Of a DNA stretch of 8,176 nucleotides, positions 1 to 6,103 are shown piece after piece. Positions within the stretch are counted from its first letter, which is position 1. Each line of letters begins with the position of its first letter. The stretch lies in the NCBI GenBank assembly GCA_900549335.1, contig UROJ01000067.1, forward strand, positions 1-8,176, in the 5' to 3' direction. The position numbers and the translations under genes are program-made. The notes under the pieces are model-generated. The model saw only the letters and a program-made list of their open reading frames with translations. It was not told the origin of the DNA and ran no database searches. This DNA is from an uncultured Collinsella sp. (lineage in GTDB: Bacteria > Actinomycetota > Coriobacteriia > Coriobacteriales > Coriobacteriaceae).

Positions 1-253
1 GTTGCCGCAGGCTATTCGGTTTATCATTCCGTCGTTGATTTCGCAGCTTGTGGTCGTAGTCAAAGACACCACCGTCGCCTATGTGGTGAGCTACCCCGAC
101 CTCATGCAAAATGCCCGTGTGCTCATTACCAACTACGACGCCCTCGTGTCGGTCTACCTGGTAATCGCGGTCATCTACATCCTCATCAACGTCGCGATCA
201 ACAAGGCCGCTGTCTACGTTTCGCACAAGACCGGCGCGACCATCATCCGCTAA
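1..253 (+). CDS. Amino-acid ABC transporter permease, C-terminal part (5' end outside window)
   Basis: Only the last 83 or so codons are present, and the reading frame is open to the left edge, so the TTG at position 2 is an internal Leu codon rather than a start. The piece has the hallmarks of the C-terminus of a polar-amino-acid permease (HisM/GlnP/GluD type). It begins with LPQAIRFIIPSLISQ, which continues into the cytoplasmic coupling-loop region followed by a KDTT(S/T) segment. A final hydrophobic helix follows (about residues 48-67 of the fragment, VYLVIAVIYILINVAIN). Such permeases form the membrane channel for uptake of glutamate, glutamine or similar amino acids, with a periplasmic-type binding protein and a GlnQ-type ATPase. 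The ATPase gene follows 36 nt downstream on the same strand, so the two are almost certainly co-transcribed. The exact substrate cannot be read from the sequence. Confidence 0.9.
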   Translation, partial: LPQAIRFIIPSLISQLVVVVKDTTVAYVVSYPDLMQNARVLITNYDALVSVYLVIAVIYILINVAINKAAVYVSHKTGATIIR

Positions 254-289
254 CGCTTTACCATTTCGAGTCATAAGGAGCCGAGCACC

Positions 290-1054
<765 letters not shown>

Positions 1055-1064
1055 CCAGCCACCC

Positions 1065-1098
1065 CGTGGGACAAATCCATCGGAAGTGTTGTCCCACG
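1065..1098. repeat. Perfect 10-bp inverted repeat between the transporter ATPase and the hydrolase gene
   Basis: CGTGGGACAA (1065-1074) and TTGTCCCACG (1089-1098) are perfect reverse complements separated by 14 nt. The hairpin lies 10 nt after the ATPase stop codon and 43 nt before the next start. No convincing T-run follows it (the next bases are TCTCTCATGC), so it is not a canonical intrinsic terminator. It could be a 3' mRNA-stabilising hairpin, a weak terminator or attenuator, an operator, or a dispersed repeat. Confidence 0.6.
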
Positions 1099-1141
1099 TC
1101 TCTCATGCGCCCTGTCACCTTTAGATTCGAAAGCAACACCT

Positions 1142-1951
1142 ATGATCGGAACTCGCACTTCATCGTCCTACATTCCACATGTCGACGTCGCCCCCGCCGA
1201 CCGCCCACTCATCCTCGTCGCGCCGCGTTGGGAAGAGGCAAAGCCGTTTTTAAGCGAGACGCTCTCCCCCAACGAGGAGATCGCCAGCGTCTTTGTCGAT
1301 GCCATCCTTGCTGCAGGCGGTCTGCCGCTGCAGATGTCCATCACCGAGGACATTGAGGTCATCCGCCATTACGTCGATATCGCCGACGGCATCGCCATTC
1401 CCGGCGGCCCCGATGTCAATCCCAAACGTTGGGGCGATGATCGACCCTACGACCCCACGCTGTGCTGTGAGATCCGCGATAGCTTTGAATTTAAGCTGGT
1501 CGGCGAGGTACTCCGCGCCAAAAAGCCGCTCTTTACCACCTGCCGCGGCACGCAGTTGCTCAATGTCGCCACTGGCGGCACCCTGTGCATGGACGTGCCG
1601 AGCCTGGGCGCCCGCGAGGGCCGCACGCAGTGGCGCCATACCCACGTGCTCAACGACCCCGTACATCCCGTCGAGGTCGTGCCGGGCTCGCTGCTGGAGC
1701 GCGCGCTTGGCGGACACAGGCTGATCCAGACCAACTCAGCACATCACTGCTGCGTCGACCGTCTGGGTAAGAGCACGCGTTTGGTCGCCAAGGCAACCGA
1801 TGGCGTTCCCGAGTGCATCGAGGTCGAAGGCCAGCCATTCTGCTTGGGCGTGCAATGGCACCCTGAGTACACGTGGAAGACGCTCGAGACCGACTTTAAC
1901 CTGTGGAAGTCGTTTGTCGAGGCAGCGACCAAGGTAAAGCAGGCCCGCTAG
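1142..1951 (+). CDS. Gamma-glutamyl-gamma-aminobutyrate hydrolase family protein (peptidase C26, PuuD-like)
   Basis: This 269-aa protein has the class-I glutamine amidotransferase fold used by gamma-glutamyl hydrolases, which cleave gamma-glutamyl amide bonds such as gamma-glutamyl-GABA in the PuuD reaction. Features seen: the oxyanion-side motif IPGGPDVNP (G88/G89), the conserved RDSFE segment (112-116), the nucleophile elbow TTCRGTQLLNVATGGTL with Cys134, a SAHH segment (199-202), and the catalytic His/Glu pair in GVQWHPE (H240, E242). In most relatives the residue three after the Cys is Met or Ile (CRGMQ); here it is Thr, a minor variation. The length is normal. The ATG at 1142 has only a weak purine stretch upstream (CGAAAG), so the start is less certain, although the N-terminal extension to PLILVAPRW is short. 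The gene sits downstream of an amino-acid importer, suggesting use of gamma-glutamyl compounds, but the substrate is inferred. A strong terminator follows. Confidence 0.9.
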   Translation: MIGTRTSSSYIPHVDVAPADRPLILVAPRWEEAKPFLSETLSPNEEIASVFVDAILAAGGLPLQMSITEDIEVIRHYVDIADGIAIPGGPDVNPKRWGDDRPYDPTLCCEIRDSFEFKLVGEVLRAKKPLFTTCRGTQLLNVATGGTLCMDVPSLGAREGRTQWRHTHVLNDPVHPVEVVPGSLLERALGGHRLIQTNSAHHCCVDRLGKSTRLVAKATDGVPECIEVEGQPFCLGVQWHPEYTWKTLETDFNLWKSFVEAATKVKQAR

Positions 1952-1983
1952 TTCGCAAGCTACACAAGTTAAAGCCTCCTAAG

Positions 1984-2030
1984 CCGGGGGGGGCGGACAC
2001 CAGCCACGGTGCCCGCCCCCCCCTGTATTT
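1984..2030 (+). terminator. Strong G8/C8 hairpin terminator, possibly acting in both directions
   Basis: Eight G (1986-1993) followed by CGG (1994-1996) pair with CCG (2013-2015) followed by eight C (2016-2023), giving an 11-bp, almost all G-C stem. Inside it, after one A/C mismatch, CACC (1998-2001) pairs with GGTG (2008-2011) around the loop AGCCAC. The + side tail is TGTATTTGA, only moderately T-rich. It lies 32 nt after the hydrolase stop and between convergent genes, so it probably ends the + transcript and may also block the - transcript of the ABC operon, whose stop is 40 nt to the right. Confidence 0.8.
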
Positions 2031-2063
2031 GATATGCTCGGTATGATCATCCCTCACAAACAA

Positions 2064-2882
2064 TCAGAGAAATCTCGGCCGCAATCGGTCGACAGCAAAG
2101 CAAATGGCAAAAATGCTTGCTACGTTTATTAGGCAGTCAATTAAAATCCAAACGCATTGACCAATCCCCAACGGAGTCACACCGCAAATCCACATGAGCA
2201 TCGAGGCCGGAAGCGGAAGCATGGAATTGGCCCCGAGCTGTATGTAGATCGCTACAACATTGACAAGCAGCAGCATGCCAATCGGACCGAAGCCGGACCC
2301 AAAATAGGAAACAACGATTACGCAAGATACCACGTATGCAAGGCAGGCAGCGGCAGCAAGAACAACTCGATAGCAAAATACATGCAGGTTGAAATACTGC
2401 TGAGCATCCAAAACGATCGCGCAGTTAAGACAGTACAAAACGACACTCGACAGGATAAACGCGCCCAAAAGGGCAAAAGAAGACAGCACCACTCGAGCGA
2501 CGATAGCGCACGCCCGCTTCCCTCCCCGAGCCTCCGACAGCCCCCACGGTTCCTCAATAAAGTCCGAACTGACAAAGCGCGGCACGATACAAGCCGCGAT
2601 AAACGGAAAGAACAATGCATGAGCCAACGGGGCTACGTTGAACAGCAGACCGCGAAAAGCCTCTGCATTACCAAATAGAAGGACGTCCTCTGCCGATAGC
2701 CGAAGCGTCGGGTCTGGGAAAAAGCCCAAGAAACTGTTCTCACGGAGGCTACAGAACCACATCGGGAAAGAATTAAGCTGCAATACCACCATACACGCAT
2801 AAATTACCAGGATTAAGGCGTACGCCCATTTGCTCACATGCTTCAATTCTGACTGGAGAAGTCTTTTAATCTGACGAGCCAT
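2064..2882 (-). CDS. ABC-2-like membrane permease, third gene of the ABC exporter operon
   Basis: This is an integral membrane protein of 272 aa from the ATG at 2882. An in-frame GTG at 2891 would add three residues; I prefer the ATG because a GGGGG stretch sits about 8 nt before it. Hydrophobic segments lie at about 19-36, 78-100, 127-151, 168-192, 198-216 and 228-263, consistent with a six-helix ABC-2-type transport subunit. A large loop follows helix 1 (about 37-77, containing FPDPTLRLSAEDVLLF). It overlaps the end of the preceding permease gene by 17 nt, which implies translational coupling. I find no enzymatic motif. By context it pairs with the neighbouring permease as one of two dissimilar membrane halves driven by the upstream ATPase. 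The family is recognised only loosely (lantibiotic-immunity or bacitracin-type two-permease exporters are similar in layout), and the substrate is unknown. The gene is AT-richer than the flanking core genes. Confidence 0.75.
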   Translation of the reverse strand: MARQIKRLLQSELKHVSKWAYALILVIYACMVVLQLNSFPMWFCSLRENSFLGFFPDPTLRLSAEDVLLFGNAEAFRGLLFNVAPLAHALFFPFIAACIVPRFVSSDFIEEPWGLSEARGGKRACAIVARVVLSSFALLGAFILSSVVLYCLNCAIVLDAQQYFNLHVFCYRVVLAAAACLAYVVSCVIVVSYFGSGFGPIGMLLLVNVVAIYIQLGANSMLPLPASMLMWICGVTPLGIGQCVWILIDCLINVASIFAICFAVDRLRPRFL

Positions 2883-3690
2883 TGAGCACACCCCCAGCGC
2901 GAAAGCTCACGAGAGCGTAAATCAATACCGATAGACAGCTCGCTGCCACGCCATATCCCAGAAGCGTCAGCTGCCCCATATCGCTATACCCAAGGGCACA
3001 TCCGACTCCAAGGTACGGCCCCGGAAGAAGGAAAATCCATCGCAAGGACGATATGGGCGTCTGAAGGTAAGTTCCGTAGAGCGTCAAGCTCATGACAAAT
3101 CCGATAATTATCGCAGCCCCGCTCAATACAGCGCTGCCTGTAATCCGATAGATGGTCACCGTCTCCAGCGCAATCGATATCACCAATACGGCGTTAATCA
3201 TCATTGCGGGCAAAAATGCAGTCAGCATGCCATGCGCATAGTTTTGCCCTCCACGTGTTATCGCGATTGCAAACAGAAGAAGGCAAAGCGCACTATATGC
3301 TGCGCCGATTATTAAAGCAGACGAAAGTACATGTGCCAGAGCCCCGTTAAAGCGGGCAAGACCTCTTGCTGAAGAAATTCGGCATCCCTCTTCATAGCCG
3401 CGCTCCTGTAAAATCGCCAGGCAAACGATGAGCGGAACGAACAGAGAGGTGCCGGCAAAGGCGCTACGCACAAGGGACTCATCGGGTGCAGAAGGATCGA
3501 TTACATTCCAGCAGAAGCCAATATCCTCCCCAAAAACGCTATTGCCAAAGGCGAGCAACGTTGTTCCGTTTTTTAGAAAGATGCCGAAGAGAAGGCCGAA
3601 CGCCAGCATAAGCGCAAGACCAAACTTCGCCGGAAACATCCTGTGCAAACGCATCATATCTGCCTTTATGGGATGGATCGCCCGCTTCAT
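2866..3690 (-). CDS. ABC-2-like membrane permease, second gene of the ABC exporter operon
   Basis: This 274-aa membrane protein has a short basic N-terminus (MKRAIHPIKADMMRLHRMF) and a first helix at about 22-40. An extracytoplasmic-looking loop follows (41-73, containing FGEDIGFCWNVIDPSAPDES). Further helices lie at about 74-94, 117-146, 153-177, 185-206, 214-233 and 240-263. The cytoplasmic stretch between helices 2 and 3 contains QERGYEEGCRISSARG; a QE(R/Y)xxGxxR-like coupling sequence at this place is common in ABC-2 permeases. The ATG at 3690 overlaps the ATPase stop by 4 nt (ATGA), a strong sign of translational coupling. With the ATPase and the second permease it would form an exporter or immunity-type complex. 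Its two-permease partner is related in topology but not obviously in sequence. Substrate unknown. Confidence 0.8.
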   Translation of the reverse strand: MKRAIHPIKADMMRLHRMFPAKFGLALMLAFGLLFGIFLKNGTTLLAFGNSVFGEDIGFCWNVIDPSAPDESLVRSAFAGTSLFVPLIVCLAILQERGYEEGCRISSARGLARFNGALAHVLSSALIIGAAYSALCLLLFAIAITRGGQNYAHGMLTAFLPAMMINAVLVISIALETVTIYRITGSAVLSGAAIIIGFVMSLTLYGTYLQTPISSLRWIFLLPGPYLGVGCALGYSDMGQLTLLGYGVAASCLSVLIYALVSFRAGGVLNGSSD

Positions 3691-4448
3691 AGCGAGACCG
3701 CCTTCATCAAGCGCCTGTAATACTCTTTTAGGGATGGCGCCTCATCCCTTATGACGTCCATCGATTCCTTTTTCAGCAGTTCGCCGTCATGAAGAAACAC
3801 GCAACTTGTTGCAACTGATGCCAACTCATCCAAATCATGGCTAGAGATGAGCATGGTCTTACCCTGTTCTCGATTCAATCGACCGATAAGGGCCCATATA
3901 CTCTCGATGCCCAGCGGGTCCAACCCATTTGCTGGCTCATCAAAAATAAGCAGATCAGTGTCACCCAACAAAGCCGTAGCTATATCCAGTCGCCGTTTCA
4001 TTCCCAGAGAAAAACTGCCTACGCTCTTTTTTTCATCGATGTCCAGCCCGACTAGGCTCAAAACGCGAGGAATCTCACGCTTCTCATCGAGCCCCCATTC
4101 CGCACATCGGATTTGAAGATTCTCAACCGCACTGAGAGATTGGTATGCTCCACTGGAATCTGGTACATAGCCGACACGCGTCCGCATCAGGCTCAGCTCT
4201 CTTTTTGACTTGCCTCCAAAGAGCTCCACGCTTCCCGACGATGGCTCACAGATGCCAAGGACAATTTTAATAAGCGTGCTTTTGCCCGCACCGTTTGCAC
4301 CGACCAGGGCACAGAGCTCAGACTGATGCACCTCGAAGGAAACGTCATGCAAAACGCGCCGTTTCCCGTAGCGCTTTGATACTTTTGATAGCTTTATCGC
4401 TGATGCGTTCATTGGCCTCCCGTTCTGCTTGATAGCAAAACCGCTCAT
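3687..4448 (-). CDS. ABC transporter ATP-binding protein (drug/antimicrobial-peptide export type), first gene of the ABC exporter operon
   Basis: This ATPase of 253 aa has Walker A GANGAGKST (50-58), signature FSLGMKRRLDIA (146-157), Walker B LLIFDEP (166-172; D170, E171), D-loop NGLDP and switch His204 in SSHDLDEL. The Q-loop position reads GYVPDSSGAYQSL, with Asp97 where importers have Gln. Acidic residues at this place are frequent in the CcmA/BcrA-like exporter branch. The signature SLGMKRRL (not SGGQ) also fits that branch. Two starts are possible: ATG 4448 (GGAG, spacing 5) and ATG 4412 (GGGAGG, spacing 3), the second giving 241 aa that begin right at the conserved domain. It leads an operon with two permeases, overlapping the first by 4 nt. 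A promoter and a possible operator lie just upstream. Likely role: energising export of, or protection against, an amphipathic compound; this is inferred from layout only. Confidence 0.9.
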   Translation of the reverse strand: MSGFAIKQNGRPMNASAIKLSKVSKRYGKRRVLHDVSFEVHQSELCALVGANGAGKSTLIKIVLGICEPSSGSVELFGGKSKRELSLMRTRVGYVPDSSGAYQSLSAVENLQIRCAEWGLDEKREIPRVLSLVGLDIDEKKSVGSFSLGMKRRLDIATALLGDTDLLIFDEPANGLDPLGIESIWALIGRLNREQGKTMLISSHDLDELASVATSCVFLHDGELLKKESMDVIRDEAPSLKEYYRRLMKAVSL

Positions 4449-4466
4449 ATCGCTCCGTCTTTCCTT

Positions 4467-4501
4467 TATCGTTTTCCATAGTTGTTATTGTTTTTCGATA
4501 A
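4467..4501 (-). promoter_or_regulatory. Putative operator: half-site of the HTH operon palindrome over the ABC promoter -10
   Basis: On the - strand TTATCGAAAAACAATA (4501-4486) matches TTATCGAACAACGATA of the upstream DUF2975-HTH operon palindrome at 14 of 16 positions. It covers the proposed -10 hexamer. A second, weaker copy, TATGGAAAACGATA (4480-4467), lies in direct orientation at the predicted transcription start, with one base fewer in the middle. A factor binding here would be expected to repress the ABC operon. The likely protein is the HTH_26 regulator encoded at 4593-4922; this is inference. Confidence 0.45.
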
Positions 4502-4515
4502 CTCGTATTTGTCAA
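4487..4515 (-). promoter_or_regulatory. Predicted sigma-70-type promoter of the ABC exporter operon
   Basis: On the - strand a perfect TTGACA (4515-4510) is followed after 17 nt by AACAAT (4492-4487), which matches the -10 consensus at four of six positions. Transcription would begin near 4480, leaving a leader of about 30 nt before the ATG at 4448. The promoter lies just downstream of the terminator of the HTH gene, so the ABC operon can be expressed independently of the HTH/DUF2975 operon. Confidence 0.55.
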
Positions 4516-4520
4516 GATAA

Positions 4521-4555
4521 TCTAAAAGAAAGAACCCGTGTTAGACACGAGTCCC
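4521..4555 (-). terminator. Intrinsic terminator after the HTH regulator gene
   Basis: Read on the - strand, GGGACTCGTGT (4555-4545) pairs with ACACGGGTTCT (4541-4531) over 11 positions, including three G-T wobbles, around the 3-nt loop CTA. It is followed directly by TTCTTTTAGA. This is a good stem plus T-rich tail, located 38 nt after the HTH stop codon and before the -35 box of the ABC operon. Confidence 0.8.
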
Positions 4556-4592
4556 TTCACGCTGATATTTCGTTTTAGTTGTTCGCCTTAAG

Positions 4593-4922
4593 CTACTCGT
4601 CACTCAAATCGACAGCGAAGACTGATGTCGGAAGCGACGCCTCGTTGCCTCCGCCATCCCGCATCTGTCTCACGACATTTTTCGCGCGCTCGACAATAAG
4701 CTCCTCAAGCTCTTTCTCGCTCACGCGCTGAATAATATCTCCCGGTTGACAATCAAGCTCATCACAGATATCGAGAAGCGTCTTTAGGCGAATAGCTTTT
4801 ATCTTTCCGTTTCTAAGCTTTGAAATATTAGCCGGAGTATGCCCCGTGGCCCGAATCAGATCAGCGCTGGTCTTTCCGGTCTTAAGCAGCTGCGTCTCAA
4901 GCTCGATGATGAGATAGCTCAT
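4593..4922 (-). CDS. HTH_26-family (YozG-like, Cro/CI-type) transcriptional regulator
   Basis: This small DNA-binding protein has 109 aa. The region from about residue 5 to 66 (QLLKTGKTSADLIRATG, then ISKLRNGKIKAIRL, then LLDICDELDCQPGDII) matches the compact HTH_26 family, whose members typically read ANLSxLKNGKxKAIRFxTL...LDCQPGDLLEY. Recognition-helix residues lie around TPANISKLRNGK (29-40). Most family members end soon after the PGD motif. Here there is an added charged tail of about 43 residues (VSEKELEELIVERAKNVVRQMRDGGG...), with a possible helix at 68-90 and a low-complexity acidic end. The ATG at 4922 is preceded by a near-perfect AGGAGG and follows the DUF2975 stop by 8 nt, so the two are co-transcribed. 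It probably autoregulates through the palindrome at 5512-5545 and may regulate the ABC operon through the similar site at 4486-4501. Confidence 0.92.
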   Translation of the reverse strand: MSYLIIELETQLLKTGKTSADLIRATGHTPANISKLRNGKIKAIRLKTLLDICDELDCQPGDIIQRVSEKELEELIVERAKNVVRQMRDGGGNEASLPTSVFAVDLSDE

Positions 4923-4930
4923 GTTCCCTC

Positions 4931-5491
4931 CTACACAAGCTCGTCAGACTGCTCTTGGAGCAGCGAGGCATAACTCCAGATCGCCGAGATAAACAAACAG
5001 ACAACTGCGCCGATAAACGACCCCGCATCAAAGGTAGCGCCTTGGCAAATCTCAATAACGAAGGAATGAGGCACGATGTAAAGCTCCAGTCCGCCAATGG
5101 TGAGATTGACCGATCCATAGGCACCAACAAGCGAAACCGCGGCGTTAACAGCAAAGGCAAGCGCGAGAACACGGGTAAGCCGCACATGCGTCTTGGTAAA
5201 GGGCGAGACGCCCTGAGAGATATTCCGGCTGATCCCACACAAAACGACAAGCGAAATGCCCACGACGAGTGCCAGGCACAGTCCGCTTGGGATAACGATG
5301 CACCCGCCATTGAGAAGCGTCACGACACCGAAAGAATCGACAGAAGCAACGTTTGTAACCGCATACCAGATCACGTAAACAACCAACGCGGCAAAAGCGA
5401 CGAGCATCCCTGCAAAAACGGCTGCCATGCAAAAACCAAGCTTCCTGATATTTTCGCCCGCCTTGGCCATACGCTGAACGCTGTTGGACAT
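4931..5491 (-). CDS. DUF2975-family four-helix membrane protein
   Basis: This 186-aa membrane protein resembles DUF2975, which is commonly encoded next to an HTH_26 regulator, as here. Helices lie at about 18-45, 64-85, 104-126 and 157-175. The cytoplasmic loop after helix 2 holds the family-like GISRNISQGVSPFTKTHVRLTR, and the C-terminus YASLLQEQSDELV resembles the family ending with LQEENDLTV. I chose the ATG at 5491 because GAGGG (5503-5499) lies 7 nt upstream and the protein then starts just before helix 1. The open frame continues to 5590, but the extra 33 residues are Cys-rich and non-conserved in character, and they would run through the palindromic operator. The molecular function is unknown. 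A role in sensing at the membrane and modulating its partner regulator is a reasonable inference from the conserved pairing, not something the sequence shows. Confidence 0.85.
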   Translation of the reverse strand: MSNSVQRMAKAGENIRKLGFCMAAVFAGMLVAFAALVVYVIWYAVTNVASVDSFGVVTLLNGGCIVIPSGLCLALVVGISLVVLCGISRNISQGVSPFTKTHVRLTRVLALAFAVNAAVSLVGAYGSVNLTIGGLELYIVPHSFVIEICQGATFDAGSFIGAVVCLFISAIWSYASLLQEQSDELV

Positions 5492-5511
5492 ACACTCACC
5501 CTCATCGACTC

Positions 5512-5545
5512 TATCGTTATTCGAACAGTTTATCGAACAACGATA
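5512..5545. promoter_or_regulatory. Long imperfect palindrome, candidate autoregulatory operator of the DUF2975-HTH operon
   Basis: TATCGTTATTCGA (5512-5524) and TCGAACAACGATA (5533-5545) are inverted repeats matching at 12 of 13 positions, separated by the 8-nt spacer ACAGTTTA. The centre-to-centre spacing fits binding of a dimer or a pair of dimers on one DNA face. The site lies 20 nt upstream of the DUF2975 ATG, where a promoter would be expected, although I cannot assign clear -35 and -10 boxes. The half-site TCGAANAACRATA recurs in the ABC promoter. Confidence 0.65.
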
Positions 5546-5633
5546 TGGATTGCATGCGGAAAGCCCCGCCAGTGCGCATAGGCCATTCACTAATCAGAAG
5601 GGGTGAGCGTGGATTTTTGGACACGTATCGAAC

Positions 5634-5697
5634 GAGAGTGGATAATCTCCCACTTTGAGGCCGCCACCGGGCCTAAAACGGGAGATTATCCACTCTC
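5634..5697. repeat. 64-nt palindromic hairpin element with an 18-bp perfect stem
   Basis: GAGAGTGGATAATCTCCC (5634-5651) and its exact reverse complement (5680-5697) frame a structured 28-nt centre. There TTT/AAA (5654-5656 with 5676-5678) and AGGCC/GGCCT (5658-5662 with 5670-5674) extend the helix around a 7-nt loop. It sits 26 nt downstream of the Hpt gene stop and upstream of the DUF2975 operon. Neither strand has a T-run directly after the stem, so it does not look like an ordinary intrinsic terminator. Its size and perfection suggest a dispersed palindromic element (REP/MITE-like) or a strong 3'-end hairpin for the Hpt transcript. Confidence 0.85.
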
Positions 5698-5722
5698 ATA
5701 GTCAATCAAGGCTCACAGCCTC

Positions 5723-6079
5723 TTACTCGGCCGCCTCGCGCAGGGCCGACATCGTAGCCGCATATTGCTGCTGCAGCGCATGCATTCCCTCGCGGGCACC
5801 ATCAACGGCATCGGCGCCACGCAGCGCCTCGGTCACCACGACCGCCGGCTCGTACAGATTATCGAATCCCAGGTTCTGGCTCACGCCCTTGAGCGTGTGC
5901 GCTGCCATAAACGCACCTTCGGCGTCTCCTGCCGCCATGGCGGCCTCCAGCTTGTCCATGCTCTCGTCATCCAAAAACTTGAGGGCAAAGCGGGCAAGCA
6001 TTTCCTCGCCCATCAGCCGAGCGCACGCGTCGTCATAATTAGCGCCGATCTTCTCATACGCCTCACGCATGGAAATCAT
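5723..6079 (-). CDS. Stand-alone Hpt-domain phosphotransfer protein
   Basis: This 118-aa protein consists of a single histidine-phosphotransfer domain. The phosphoacceptor motif is AAHTLKGVSQNLGF with His61 and the usual Lys64 and Gly65. The remainder is the expected helical bundle: RFALKFLDDESMDKLEAAMAAGD before the His and a long helix EGMHALQQQYAATMSALREAAE after it. Such proteins shuttle phosphate between receiver domains in phosphorelays. The ATG at 6079 has AGGAG about 10 nt upstream; an ATG at 6070 also exists but is poorly spaced. The gene follows the REC/HD-GYP gene by 24 nt, so the two are one transcript, and the receiver domain of that protein is the obvious candidate partner. No histidine kinase is encoded in this window, so the phosphate donor is unknown. 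Confidence 0.92.
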   Translation of the reverse strand: MISMREAYEKIGANYDDACARLMGEEMLARFALKFLDDESMDKLEAAMAAGDAEGAFMAAHTLKGVSQNLGFDNLYEPAVVVTEALRGADAVDGAREGMHALQQQYAATMSALREAAE

Positions 6080-6103
6080 AAATCAAAAACTCCTTTGTTC
6101 AAA

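Noticed and set aside
1066..1356. 96-codon open frame on the + strand starting in the intergenic hairpin
   Set aside because: It overlaps the hydrolase gene in another frame; the part inside the gene is Arg/Pro-rich shadow sequence.
5512..5557. -35/-10 promoter inside the palindrome for the DUF2975-HTH operon
   Set aside because: Candidate hexamers (TTGTTC, GATAAA) do not pair at acceptable spacing with a second reasonable box, so I report only the palindrome.
4955..5581. 208-codon open frame on the + strand
   Set aside because: It is antisense to the DUF2975 gene, very rich in Arg, Lys, Asn and Asp, and has no domain.
5492..5590. Upstream extension of the DUF2975 gene to an ATG at 5590
   Set aside because: The extra 33 residues are Cys-rich and unlike the family N-terminus, the frame would run through the palindromic operator, and the ATG at 5491 has a good ribosome-binding site.
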